Source: CAYSWV01 sp964434865 (GTDB lineage: Bacteria; Cyanobacteriota; Cyanobacteriia; Thermostichales; Thermostichaceae). Taken from it: DNA of 64,000 bases. The notes below the pieces were generated by a model. It was given only the letters and a program-made list of their open reading frames with translations, ran no database searches and was not told the DNA's origin. Position 1 is the first letter of the stretch. Every line of letters starts with the position of its first letter. This document shows positions 1-8,036 of this stretch, one piece after another. The stretch covers positions 17,690-81,689 of the forward strand of contig CAYSWV010000015.1 of assembly GCA_964434865.1 (NCBI GenBank), in the 5' to 3' direction. Position numbers and translations under genes: made by a program.

Positions 1-114
1 CGCCATACCGGGGGTGGCCTCCGCTTAACAATAGGGACCCCTGAAGAAAACCAGCGCTCTCTAGACCGGTTACGGGACATTTTGCTACCTAGGCAGGCTT
101 CTATTCTTCGTTAG
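1..114 (+). CDS. hisC: Histidinol-phosphate aminotransferase, C-terminal end (partial)
   Basis: The window opens inside a plus-strand frame that runs to a TAG at 112-114. The 37 visible residues contain GGGLRLTIGTPEENQRSLDR, which matches the conserved end of HisC, where a 'R-(I/L)-(S/T)-(I/V)-GTPEEN' motif precedes the last helix. HisC is the PLP-dependent aminotransferase that converts imidazole acetol phosphate to histidinol phosphate in histidine synthesis. Only this tail is visible, so another class I/II aminotransferase of the HisC/Cobc group cannot be fully excluded. nadK follows 28 nt downstream on the same strand. Confidence 0.72.
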   Translation, partial: RHTGGGLRLTIGTPEENQRSLDRLRDILLPRQASILR

Positions 115-142
115 ATTGAGAGGCATTCATTGAAACTCAACC

Positions 143-1117
143 ATGGGGGGGCTCGTGGATCTCAACTTAGTGGTGATTGCCTATAAAGAAGGCAACTCTA
201 AAAGTAAGGCAGCCTGTCAGATGTGTGCTGAGCAATTGCGACATCGAGGGATCACCGTTTTAACCGCACCAACCGGCACATACCATAACCCTTATCCCGT
301 TTTTTTGGAAGCCACAGATCGCCCCATTGATCTGGCCATTGTGTTGGGTGGGGATGGATCAACCTTGGCTGCTGCTCGATATTTATCTCCTCATAATGTC
401 CCCATCTTATCGATTAAATCGGGGGGGCACTTGGGATTTTTGGCTCAGTCTGAAAAGGTATTAAAGCAAGATCCTTGGGAACGGTTAATCGCAGATGACT
501 TTGAAACTGTAGAACGGATTATGTTGCAGGCTCAAGTTTTAGAGCAAATTCAGATTGGTCAAGAGGATCCGGTACCGACTCAGGGCCATCATAACGGTCG
601 TGTCATGAGTGAGATTTTTTATGCCTTCAATGAGTTCTGTTTAAAGCCAACCACAAAGACCCGTCTGATTTCGTCCATTATGGAGTTAGAAGTGAATGGC
701 GAGATTATTGATCAATATCATGGTGACGGCGTCCTGGTCGCAACACCAATTGGATCGACCTCCTATACAGTAGCTGCAAATGGACCCATCATTCACCCCG
801 GACTTGAAGTGATTACAATTACCCCCATTTGCCCTCTTAGTTTATCCAGTCGACCGATTGTGATTGGCGGCAATTGTGTGATTGATATCTGGCCGTTATC
901 CGATCCTGAAGGCTTAACTTGTCTGTGGATGGATGGTGTCCTCGCTCAAAGTGTGAACCCTGGCCAGTGGGTTGAAATCAAACAGGCAGCTTCAAAAGTC
1001 AAATTAATTATTATTGAATCGAATCTATCTTACTATCGCACCTTGAGGGAAAAATTACAGTGGGCCGGGAGCCGTATTCACATCCCAACCGATAACCATA
1101 GGCCCAATTGGGGTTGA
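143..1117 (+). CDS. nadK: NAD kinase
   Basis: This is ATP/polyphosphate-dependent NAD+ kinase, the cytoplasmic source of NADP+. The 324-residue product carries the family's GGDG phosphate-binding loop at residues 69-72 (VLGGDGSTLAAAR), followed by the KSGGHLGFL segment. The second conserved block, DGVLVATPIGSTSYTVAANGP, lies near residues 195-215, with a 'P(I/L)CPLSLSSRP' strand after it. The length fits cyanobacterial NadK. ATG at 143 has no clear Shine-Dalgarno site. A GTG four codons later (155) would give VDLNLVVIAYK, closer to the usual start, so the true start is uncertain by 12 nt. It is probably transcribed from upstream together with hisC. Confidence 0.93.
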   Translation: MGGLVDLNLVVIAYKEGNSKSKAACQMCAEQLRHRGITVLTAPTGTYHNPYPVFLEATDRPIDLAIVLGGDGSTLAAARYLSPHNVPILSIKSGGHLGFLAQSEKVLKQDPWERLIADDFETVERIMLQAQVLEQIQIGQEDPVPTQGHHNGRVMSEIFYAFNEFCLKPTTKTRLISSIMELEVNGEIIDQYHGDGVLVATPIGSTSYTVAANGPIIHPGLEVITITPICPLSLSSRPIVIGGNCVIDIWPLSDPEGLTCLWMDGVLAQSVNPGQWVEIKQAASKVKLIIIESNLSYYRTLREKLQWAGSRIHIPTDNHRPNWG

Positions 1118-1128
1118 TGGCCTGGCCG

Positions 1129-1157
1129 TTGAAATTGGATAGCTATTGTAGTATAGT
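1129..1157 (+). promoter_or_regulatory. Candidate sigma70 promoter of ung
   Basis: TTGAAA (1129-1134), a 17-nt spacer and TATAGT (1152-1157) form a near-consensus promoter just after nadK. Transcription would start near 1164, so the ATG at 1203 rather than the in-frame TTG at 1164 is the sensible start of ung. Confidence 0.5.
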
Positions 1158-1202
1158 CTAAATTTGTTAAATATCGTAGTTTCCAGCGTCGGTGTGCAAC
1201 TG

Positions 1203-1901
1203 ATGTCAGCCTCAACTCACTCAGTGGATTTTGATCTAGAGCAGTGGCACCCAGATTTAGCTACAGAGATCCGTAAGCCTTATTTTCAAGATCTGCAAGC
1301 CTTTTTGGCCTCTGAGCGCCAGTCTTATCAGGTCTTTCCGCCCTCTGCAGAAGTATTCACGGCCTTTGCCCTAACACCGCTGGAGCACCTAAAAGTTTTG
1401 ATTTTGGGTCAAGATCCTTATCACGACGATGGTCAGGCCCATGGTCTCAGCTTTTCGGTCAAGCCGGGTGTTAAGATTCCACCGTCTTTAAAAAATATGT
1501 ACAAAGAATTGAAGTCAGATTTAGGAATTGATCCGCCTAATCATGGCCACCTAACTCATTGGGCTCAACAGGGAGTCATGATGTTAAATGCTGTGTTGAC
1601 AGTACGGGCGCATGAGCCTAATTCTCACAAAGCTAAAGGCTGGGAAACATTTACTGATCAAGTGATTGGCCTAGTGAGCCAACATCGAACCCATGTGGTG
1701 TTTGTGCTTTGGGGTGGGTATGCCCAGAAAAAGGCCAAGCTCATTGATAAAGCCAAACATACTATTTTGCAAAGTGCTCATCCCTCCCCCCTATCTGCTC
1801 GGAATGGTTTTTGGGGGAGTCAACCCTATTCTCAGATCAATCAGGCTTTGCGCCATCATGAGCAACCCGAAATTGATTGGTCGTTGCCCGCTATTGTTTA
1901 G
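1203..1901 (+). CDS. ung: Uracil-DNA glycosylase (family 1)
   Basis: The enzyme removes uracil from DNA at the start of base-excision repair. The 232-residue product has the water-activating motif GQDPYH at residues 69-74 (catalytic Asp71), followed by GQAHGLSFSV. It also has the LLN-like uracil-binding strand (MMLNAVLTVRAHEPNSH), the VLWG strand, and the HPSPLSA loop that supplies the catalytic His near residue 192. Length matches E. coli Ung (229 aa). The reading frame is open back to a TTG at 1164, but a promoter whose start point falls about there favours ATG 1203. Confidence 0.95.
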   Translation: MSASTHSVDFDLEQWHPDLATEIRKPYFQDLQAFLASERQSYQVFPPSAEVFTAFALTPLEHLKVLILGQDPYHDDGQAHGLSFSVKPGVKIPPSLKNMYKELKSDLGIDPPNHGHLTHWAQQGVMMLNAVLTVRAHEPNSHKAKGWETFTDQVIGLVSQHRTHVVFVLWGGYAQKKAKLIDKAKHTILQSAHPSPLSARNGFWGSQPYSQINQALRHHEQPEIDWSLPAIV

Positions 1902-1934
1902 GATAGGACTGAGGATTGTCGTTAACAGGTGGGT

Positions 1935-3005
1935 ATGAAGCTAATTGCGTTTTTTTTACCCCAATTTCATCCGACACCTTACAACGATCAGTGGTGGGGA
2001 CAGGGATTTACAGACTGGACCAATGTGACTCGGGCGGTACCTCAGTTTGAAGGCCATTTTCAGCCGCGCTTACCCCAGGGTCTCGGTTTCTACGATCTCC
2101 GGGTCGATGAAGTCATGATGAAACAAGAAATGCTGGCACAACAGTATGGGATTGATGGGTTTTGCTATTACTATTATCGCTTTGATGGTAGACGACTTTT
2201 AGACATCCCGCTGGAAAAAAAATGGACAACAACAGTAGGTTTCACAGATCCAACACCTAAGTTTAAATTACCCTTCTGCATTTGCTGGGCCAATGAAAGC
2301 TGGACTCGTCGCTGGGATGGGTTAGACCTTGATATTTTAATTAAACAAAATCATAGCCAGGCTGATGATCTGGACTTTATTCAAGAAGTGGCTCCGATGC
2401 TGATCGATCCCCGCTATATCAAGGTAGAGGGTAAGCCCTTATTACTGATTTATCGCACGGAATTATGGCCTGACATAGCAACCACAGCTCAACTCTGGCG
2501 AGACTATATGACCCAGCACTTTAAGTGTGATCTTTATCTAGTTCGATGTAACGGATTTGAAGAGGTGAACCCAACCCCGCTTGGTTTTGATGCGGCTTAC
2601 CAATTTCCACCCCAGCGATTGCCTGAAAAACTAATCCCCAAAGATCAGGTGTCTCTAGAGCGAAATTTTGCAGGCTACTTGCGAGATTATGCGGTATGGC
2701 CTGACTTTGTGAAATACTCTCCTAACTTCAAACTATTTCGAGGTGTCATGCCAGCTTGGGACCATACTCCTCGGCGACAATCCAAAGCCATTATTTTTTA
2801 TGGATCAAGCCCTGAGGTATACCAAGAGTGGTTGACTCAAGCTATCACCTACACTCAACAGCACTTTCAAGGTGATGAACAGCTTGTTTTTATTAATGCC
2901 TGGAATGAATGGGCTGAAGGAGCAATTTTAGAACCTTGTACTCAATGGGGGTTTCAATATCTCAAAGCTACCCTAGATGTAACCGTATCCTCTGTAGAGA
3001 ACTGA
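1935..3005 (+). CDS. WbsX / GH99-like domain protein, probable glycosyltransferase or glycan-acting enzyme
   Basis: The N-terminus (KLIAFFLPQFHPTPYNDQWWG, then GFTDWTNV) is the signature of the WbsX family, found in O-antigen and glycan clusters and related in fold to GH99. Further family blocks are GIDGFCYYYYRF, CWANESWTRRWDG and, near the end, FINAWNEWAEGAILEP. There is no signal peptide or membrane segment, so it should be cytosolic. I chose ATG 1935, preceded by AGGTGG, over the in-frame GTG at 1929. It starts 33 nt after ung but has no glycan-cluster neighbours here. The substrate is unknown. Confidence 0.8.
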   Translation: MKLIAFFLPQFHPTPYNDQWWGQGFTDWTNVTRAVPQFEGHFQPRLPQGLGFYDLRVDEVMMKQEMLAQQYGIDGFCYYYYRFDGRRLLDIPLEKKWTTTVGFTDPTPKFKLPFCICWANESWTRRWDGLDLDILIKQNHSQADDLDFIQEVAPMLIDPRYIKVEGKPLLLIYRTELWPDIATTAQLWRDYMTQHFKCDLYLVRCNGFEEVNPTPLGFDAAYQFPPQRLPEKLIPKDQVSLERNFAGYLRDYAVWPDFVKYSPNFKLFRGVMPAWDHTPRRQSKAIIFYGSSPEVYQEWLTQAITYTQQHFQGDEQLVFINAWNEWAEGAILEPCTQWGFQYLKATLDVTVSSVEN

Positions 3006-3040
3006 TGTTGCCAACCTGGCCAAACGTTTTCATCGGCCTA

Positions 3041-3937
3041 TTATAAGAGATCTTGAGCTTGCATTTTTCTTAACTCAATCTCTTGATACCGTTTCAAAAT
3101 GGTCCGATAAGTGCCGCCAAAGATACCCACGCCTAACCCGCCTGCCAAGATCAGAGGGTAGTAGACTGCATAGGCTTGCCCAACTAGTACAGCATAGATC
3201 CCACTAATGAGTACCAGTCCACTGACTCCAATGGTGAAACGAGTTAACACGAGAGCTACCCTGCGACCTCGTCCAGATCCAGCTAAACTGCCAATCACAG
3301 CTCCCATCATACCCAAAGTTGTCCCTAGAATAGCTCCGGCTACCCCCCCTCCAGTGGATCCCCACCAAGCTGGTAAGATTGGAAGCTTTTGAGGCACACC
3401 ATTCCACAGTTCCACTGGGCCAATGTCCACCACACCTTCTTCACCTGGAAAGACTAGATTAAATTCCATTAGAGTCGGAATCTCATGGGTTTGAGTGGCA
3501 TCAAACGGGATCCCAAAAGGCCGCCAATCTGATGAGCCTTGAATAGACTGAAGGGGCCCCTGCGGCGCTAAGGTTCTAGAAAAATAAGCATCTCCATCTG
3601 AAAAATAATGCCATACCTCCAAATAGGCCGCGCCCACCACACCTTCATATCGGATCTGACCAGCTACATACCAACGAAGATCTGATAAGTCAGGATCTTG
3701 AATTTGCAAGAGCGGTACTGTCTTTAAATTTGTATTAGGGTCAGCATCACTATCAGCAGCCTCCACTCTCAAAGCTTTAACTCCTGTTTCTGTCTCAACT
3801 ACTTCACCAGGTAATTGTGGATTTTGAACCTTGACATTAGCCCAATCCCAAGTGTGGACAGGACCGGTTGAGGCTGCCATCAGCAGGAATGATACACTTA
3901 CTAACGTTATAGAAATCATCTGAGAGACTCGTTTCAT
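3041..3937 (-). CDS. Secreted-domain membrane protein paired with a DUF2089 regulator
   Basis: I do not recognise a named family. The 298-residue product has an N-terminal signal or anchor segment (MKRVSQMISITLVSVSFLLM). A roughly 150-residue extracytoplasmic region follows, rich in aromatic residues and short beta-strand-like stretches (RWYVAGQIRYEGV, AYLEVWHYFSDGDAYFSRT), resembling a carbohydrate-binding-type beta-sandwich. Three glycine-rich hydrophobic segments lie in the last 110 residues, then a short charged cytosolic tail (LKRYQEIELRKMQ). It starts 38 nt after the HTH regulator gene on the same strand, so the two are probably one operon. Inference: an envelope protein whose amount or state is controlled by the regulator. 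Confidence 0.75.
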   Translation of the reverse strand: MKRVSQMISITLVSVSFLLMAASTGPVHTWDWANVKVQNPQLPGEVVETETGVKALRVEAADSDADPNTNLKTVPLLQIQDPDLSDLRWYVAGQIRYEGVVGAAYLEVWHYFSDGDAYFSRTLAPQGPLQSIQGSSDWRPFGIPFDATQTHEIPTLMEFNLVFPGEEGVVDIGPVELWNGVPQKLPILPAWWGSTGGGVAGAILGTTLGMMGAVIGSLAGSGRGRRVALVLTRFTIGVSGLVLISGIYAVLVGQAYAVYYPLILAGGLGVGIFGGTYRTILKRYQEIELRKMQAQDLL

Positions 3938-3975
3938 GGGTTTGACTCCAACTAGATGAAAAAAGAGTTAGCCAT

Positions 3976-4305
3976 TCAAGGTGATCTGTTAATCTCAACT
4001 GGCTCAGTACCCTTTAAGTCTTGTTGATGGGCAGATAGCAAGGCTCGCATAGTGTCTAGGTCAAGTTTACCTTCAGCATAATGAAGCTGCAGGATCCGTT
4101 CGAATTCACTCAAGGATGTCTGATCCTCAATGATTTTGATTTTTTCAATCAAGCGATCAATTCGCAGCCGAACGGTAGGATAGGAGATCCCGTAGGTCCG
4201 AGCTACTTCTTTTAAAGATCCTGAAGCCAGGATAAAGTTGCGAATAAAGGCAAGATCTTCATCACTGAGGTAATCCAACCAAGCATGGGTGGGTTTTGAT
4301 CTCAT
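3976..4305 (-). CDS. DUF2089-type helix-turn-helix transcriptional regulator
   Basis: The 109-residue product starts with SDEDLAFIRNFILASGSLKEVARTYGISYPTVRLRIDRLI, the DUF2089 pattern. The segment GSLKEVARTYGISYPTVRLR is a clear helix-turn-helix of sigma-factor region 4 type. The C-terminal half (LQLHYAEGKLDLDTMRALL) is helical and could dimerise. It is the first gene of a two-gene minus-strand operon with the membrane protein at 3041-3937. Its promoter contains a perfect 10-bp palindrome, which suggests autoregulation. Direct targets are unknown. Confidence 0.82.
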   Translation of the reverse strand: MRSKPTHAWLDYLSDEDLAFIRNFILASGSLKEVARTYGISYPTVRLRIDRLIEKIKIIEDQTSLSEFERILQLHYAEGKLDLDTMRALLSAHQQDLKGTEPVEINRSP

Positions 4306-4353
4306 TTAGATCTCACGTGACTTGTAGAGCACTAATCAGCCGCGACTACATTT

Positions 4354-4383
4354 ATTGTAACCACACTTTGATTATAATCTCAA
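4354..4383 (-). promoter_or_regulatory. Promoter of the DUF2089 operon with palindromic operator candidate
   Basis: Read on the minus strand, TTGAGA (4383-4378), an 18-nt spacer and TACAAT (4359-4354) form a sigma70-type promoter. The palindrome GATTATAATC (4370-4379) overlaps the -35 edge and spacer, where a repressor would block polymerase. Confidence 0.45.
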
Positions 4384-4436
4384 CAAAGTAAAAGCTAGCC
4401 TAAATTTTGTTTATATTGGTTGGCCTTAACTGGGGT

Positions 4437-5501
4437 CTAACGTTTGATGGTGAGCTTGATGTCTAAAGCAGCTTGACGGCCACCCCAGGACCATGAAGAG
4501 TCTTGCAAAGGTTGAATGTCATCAGGACTTGTTTGGGCTCGTGCCAGTAACTGATAAGCTCCAGGCTCGTTCAATTCCCAGGCATACCGCCACAATGTCC
4601 ATTCATAAGGAGATGCTGGTTGATTTTGTTCAGCAATGTGCCAAGATTGGCCTCCATCAGCACTGACTTCAATCTGCTGGATCGGTTTACGACTGGCTAG
4701 AGCTACACCAGCTAAGACAATGATCCCTGGAGCTAGTTCTGGGCGTGAGGCCTTTAAGGATACCCGTTGAATGTGCTCAGGGCCTTGAATTTGACGAGGT
4801 AGAGCTTGGGTTAAAATAGTAGCCTCATCCGACCAGCCCAGTTTTTCCCAATGCCCCTTTTGTCTTTGAACAACAGCTTCAATTCGGGTGATCCACTTGG
4901 GTTGCTTTTGTCCATATTTACCGGGGATTAAAATCCGCAGTGGATAGCCATGTTCAGGAGTTAAGGGGGATCCATTCATATCATACACTAACCAGACATC
5001 AGGATCTAGAAGGTCGTCTCGAGGTACGCTAGTAACATAGTCATCAGCTCCGTATAACATGAACCCTTCAACGCGGGGTGAAATCTGAGCATTTACCAAC
5101 AACGGTTGCAGTCGAGTCCCGGTCCATAGGGCATTGCCAATTAATTCTCCACCAGCAGGATTGCCGATACACTCCAGCGTCCAGTACAGCGATTGAGCAG
5201 GTTGGGCTTGGATGGTGTCCCAATTGAGAATTTGCGGATTTTCAACTAACCCATCAATGTGTAGGCGCCACTGATCTCGATCTAGCCTAGGTGTCTGGCG
5301 AAAGGTTTGGATATAAAAAGCTTCTGTGGGGGTCACCCAGTGATCTGGCAGGGGTTTCGATAGATCTTGTAGATCAAGTAGGGGAACCGATCCCTCAGCA
5401 TCACTAGAAGTTGCCAAGGCTGGATCGAACGTCACGACAGTGCCACCTAGAATCCAGGCTCCTGCCGCCGATCCCCATTGCAATAGTTGTCGTCGTTTCA
5501 T
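4437..5501 (-). CDS. Sulfite-oxidase-family molybdopterin oxidoreductase, Tat-exported
   Basis: The 354-residue product belongs to the sulfite oxidase fold. The molybdenum-ligand cysteine is Cys111 in LECIGNPAGG. Next come the pterin-binding block (GFMLYGADDYVTSVPRDDLLDPDVWLVYDMNG), the GYPLRILIPGKYGQKQPKWI motif, and a C-terminal Mo-cofactor dimerisation domain (IQQIEVSADGGQSWH). The N-terminus MKRRQLLQWGSAAGAWILGGT is a plausible twin-arginine signal, so the enzyme should act in the periplasm. No haem-binding cytochrome domain is fused. ATG follows AGG at 8-nt spacing. It lies 26 nt after pxcA and is probably co-transcribed. The substrate may be sulfite or an S- or N-oxide. Confidence 0.87.
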   Translation of the reverse strand: MKRRQLLQWGSAAGAWILGGTVVTFDPALATSSDAEGSVPLLDLQDLSKPLPDHWVTPTEAFYIQTFRQTPRLDRDQWRLHIDGLVENPQILNWDTIQAQPAQSLYWTLECIGNPAGGELIGNALWTGTRLQPLLVNAQISPRVEGFMLYGADDYVTSVPRDDLLDPDVWLVYDMNGSPLTPEHGYPLRILIPGKYGQKQPKWITRIEAVVQRQKGHWEKLGWSDEATILTQALPRQIQGPEHIQRVSLKASRPELAPGIIVLAGVALASRKPIQQIEVSADGGQSWHIAEQNQPASPYEWTLWRYAWELNEPGAYQLLARAQTSPDDIQPLQDSSWSWGGRQAALDIKLTIKR

Positions 5502-5527
5502 CTGATTGACCTGATGGGTGAACTGGG

Positions 5528-6928
5528 TTACTCATTCATCGTCTTATAGGTGGCCACCGCTGAGGGAGAAACCCGATTTAAGTATCTAAAGATCCAGTAC
5601 TTAAATAAGGTATCCAAAAAGACCGGAAAGGTCGCAATGAATCCAAATATTAATGTCCGACTCTCAGGAATACCAAAATGGCGAGCTAATCCTTCCAACA
5701 ATACTTCCCAGCCATGTGGAGAGTGATACCCAACAAATACATCTGTAAATAGAATAATGATAAAGGCCTTAGCACTATCACTGAGACCATAGATGATTTG
5801 ATCAATAAAGGCTTTTAAGATCTGAATTTCTTCCCGACCGATAAAGACTAACCAGGCAAAAACGCCTAAAGACAATAAATCAGCCAGCATGTTTTTGATG
5901 CCTTCAATACTGCGATAGCCATAATGCTGAGCAATTTCAATCGCTTTTTCTCGTAAGATCTCTTCTTCGTTAACGGTTTCTGATTCTGAGTCTGTCTCGC
6001 CACCGATGAGATGCTCAAATTCGCGCCTTTCCTTATAGTGTTCAAACTCCCTGAAAGCTTTTTCTTCTAATTCAGCACTTAAGTGGAGTTCGGTTGGGTC
6101 TATGGGGCTAAAGTAATCCACCAGCGGCGTGAAGATCAGATTTTTGGAAGCGATTTGAAAAACAAGAGGCAGAAACGCTAGTAAAAACAAAAACTTAAGT
6201 GAAGCAACGGTGCGGCTCCTCGATTCTCGATAATCAGTGACAACTTCCTCCTCATAGTTTGACATTTCCCGTCGGAGGCGACCAAAGGTCCGTAGAATGG
6301 ATCGGGGTAAAATGCTGGTTTTGGTGGTAGCTGGAACCCATTCTTTCGTATTGGCTTTTTGGCGAATCGTTCGATTATGGCTGGCCTGTTGGAGCCGAGG
6401 ATTGGGGCCTTGACGCTCTGAGGTAGGTTCAATTTGGAGGCTAGAGTTTTCAACTGCGCGACTGACATTATCTTCGTCTTCAAGATCATCTTCAGGATCT
6501 GGTTGAGGTATTGCACTAGCTTTAATTTTATATTTTGAGGTAATCGTATCGATAAACTTTAGCTTCTTTAAGAGTGGAGAGTCTGGATCCGCCTGCCCAT
6601 TTTTAGAGAGGGGATCCTGATAGCCATTTGAACTTTTGTTGTTAACAGAAACGTCTGGATCAGGTAAGGTCGAAAACGAGCTACTAACGCGAAATTCAGC
6701 CAAGCGGACATCAATGATTTGCAGTTGTTTACGTAATTGGACGTTAAAATAGTCAGCTACTGTCTCACCGTATTTAGGTGATCTCACTGAAGCCCCGTCA
6801 AAATACTTATCCTCAAGCGCTTTGATGGATACTGCAGCCTGATAGGCTTGATCGAGTGCTCGAAGTGGTGTACCAGAAACCCAACGGCCAATCTTTGTAA
6901 ATAGGGATTGATCTGTAGAAGGGCTCAT
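5528..6928 (-). CDS. pxcA: Proton extrusion protein PxcA (CemA family)
   Basis: PxcA is the cytoplasmic-membrane protein needed for light-induced Na+-dependent proton extrusion, homologous to chloroplast CemA (Ycf10). The 466-residue product has the long hydrophilic cyanobacterial N-terminus (residues 1 to about 240). Membrane segments follow: LKFLFLLAFLPLVFQIAS, then after the acidic EFEHYKERREFEHL region MLADLLSLGVFAWLVFIG, SDSAKAFIIILFTDVFVGYHSPHGWE and FGFIATFPVFLDTLFKYWIFRYLNR. This is the conserved CemA end, and the length matches family members. ATG 6928 is preceded by AGGA. The sulfite-oxidase-like gene follows closely. Confidence 0.93.
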   Translation of the reverse strand: MSPSTDQSLFTKIGRWVSGTPLRALDQAYQAAVSIKALEDKYFDGASVRSPKYGETVADYFNVQLRKQLQIIDVRLAEFRVSSSFSTLPDPDVSVNNKSSNGYQDPLSKNGQADPDSPLLKKLKFIDTITSKYKIKASAIPQPDPEDDLEDEDNVSRAVENSSLQIEPTSERQGPNPRLQQASHNRTIRQKANTKEWVPATTKTSILPRSILRTFGRLRREMSNYEEEVVTDYRESRSRTVASLKFLFLLAFLPLVFQIASKNLIFTPLVDYFSPIDPTELHLSAELEEKAFREFEHYKERREFEHLIGGETDSESETVNEEEILREKAIEIAQHYGYRSIEGIKNMLADLLSLGVFAWLVFIGREEIQILKAFIDQIIYGLSDSAKAFIIILFTDVFVGYHSPHGWEVLLEGLARHFGIPESRTLIFGFIATFPVFLDTLFKYWIFRYLNRVSPSAVATYKTMNE

Positions 6929-7080
6929 GCAGCGATCCTGACCATCACGTCGTCCACTTTGTCCAATTGTACCTAGCTACAACCTAGCTCTGTCACGGAC
7001 GATTTAAGGTAACCTTTGTTTCAGAAGTGGCTCAAGATCGGCCAGCACTACCAGCTAATTGCAGCTGTAGACCCTACAGT

Positions 7081-7120
7081 ACAGATTATGTCCAATACAG
7101 ATTATTTCCACAATACAGAC
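7081..7120. repeat. Tandem duplication (16-18 bp unit) over the M23 peptidase stop codon
   Basis: ACAGATTATGTCCAAT (7081-7096) is followed by ACAGATTATTTCCACAAT (7097-7114) and a third partial start ACAGAC. The minus-strand stop codon of the M23 gene (TTA at 7102-7104) lies inside the second copy. Confidence 0.7.
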
Positions 7121-7710
7121 GGATCAAACACGACCCAATCAGAATCTCCGGGACCCTGACGCTGCCACCATTCAAAATGTAAATGGCTACCCTGAGAGAG
7201 ACCTGTAGATCCAACATGCCCAATCATTTCACCTTGTCGAACCGTTTGCCCAGGTGAAACAATCATCTTGGACATATGAGCATAGCGAGTGACTTGCTCT
7301 CCCGCATGATACAAAATCACCACCTTACCCAGGCCACCAAATCGATCGGCAAAAACCACTTCACCAGAAAAGGCCGCTAAAATCGGTGTGCCTTGGGGAG
7401 CCGGTAGATCAACCCCGTAGTGAAACTGATATCTACCAGTGATAGGGTGGGTCCGCATGCCGACGGGTGATGATAGTGTCACTTTTTGCGGTAGGGGATA
7501 GCTTAATTGTTCACGAACAACTTGATTCCAAGGTGTTTGCGGAGCTTGACGAGTAAACTCAAATTCAGGTTGAGACTCCTCTTCAAGCCAGGGCGCTGTT
7601 TTGATGTTCGAGTCGGTAGTTGGCATTGAATTAACCTGATAAGCCCAACCCAGCGATACACTGCAGCTGACCAGAGCCCAGCATAAGCTCTTATAGAGAT
7701 AGCTTTTCAT
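7102..7710 (-). CDS. M23 family peptidase (peptidoglycan DD-endopeptidase-like), secreted
   Basis: A LytM-type zinc peptidase acting on cell-wall peptides. The 202-residue product has a signal sequence (MKSYLYKSLCWALVSCSVSLGWA) and then a short linker. The peptidase core includes the zinc ligands of HYGVDLPAP (HxxxD) and the HLHFEWW motif (HxH), with GxVGxTG-like GHVGSTGLSQGSH between them. GTG 7728 is also in frame, but ATG 7710 sits 8 nt after GGAAGGAG and begins the signal peptide, so it is the start. It has no coiled-coil region. It is single-gene, with a 173-nt gap from pxcA. Confidence 0.88.
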   Translation of the reverse strand: MKSYLYKSLCWALVSCSVSLGWAYQVNSMPTTDSNIKTAPWLEEESQPEFEFTRQAPQTPWNQVVREQLSYPLPQKVTLSSPVGMRTHPITGRYQFHYGVDLPAPQGTPILAAFSGEVVFADRFGGLGKVVILYHAGEQVTRYAHMSKMIVSPGQTVRQGEMIGHVGSTGLSQGSHLHFEWWQRQGPGDSDWVVFDPSVLWK

Positions 7711-7927
7711 CCTGATCACTCCTTCCACACCAAGTCTAAAGATCTCAGCTCTATAACGCCTTGACCTTAGGGAAGTTTATCGCCAGTAGGACGATCTGCA
7801 AACCCCTAGATTCGGTTTTTGAGTCACATTTTTTGGATCAAGACTCTAAACCTGTGAATACCAGCCTGAAATCTCAACCTTAATCAGATTAGAATCAACT
7901 CTAAACTTAAGCTGACTCTAGAGATCC

Positions 7928-7971
7928 TTGACTAAGAAGTGACCTAGGATTAGGACCTCTATCAGTGATAG
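7928..7971 (+). promoter_or_regulatory. Promoter-like -35 with a tetO-like operator before the SLC13 gene
   Basis: TTGACT (7928-7933) and a weak TAGGAC (7951-7956) are 17 nt apart. Directly after lies CTATCAGTGATAG (7959-7971), a perfect inverted repeat about one central G. It equals the core of the Tn10 tet operator recognised by TetR. No tetR gene is present in the window, so the regulator is unknown. The remaining stretch 7711-7927 shows nothing else I can name. Confidence 0.4.
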
Positions 7972-8036
7972 TGCTGTGATTGATCTAACTCTGTTGAAGT
8001 TCAATTGGGTCTGCACTCCCTTTTCTAGGCGTGACT

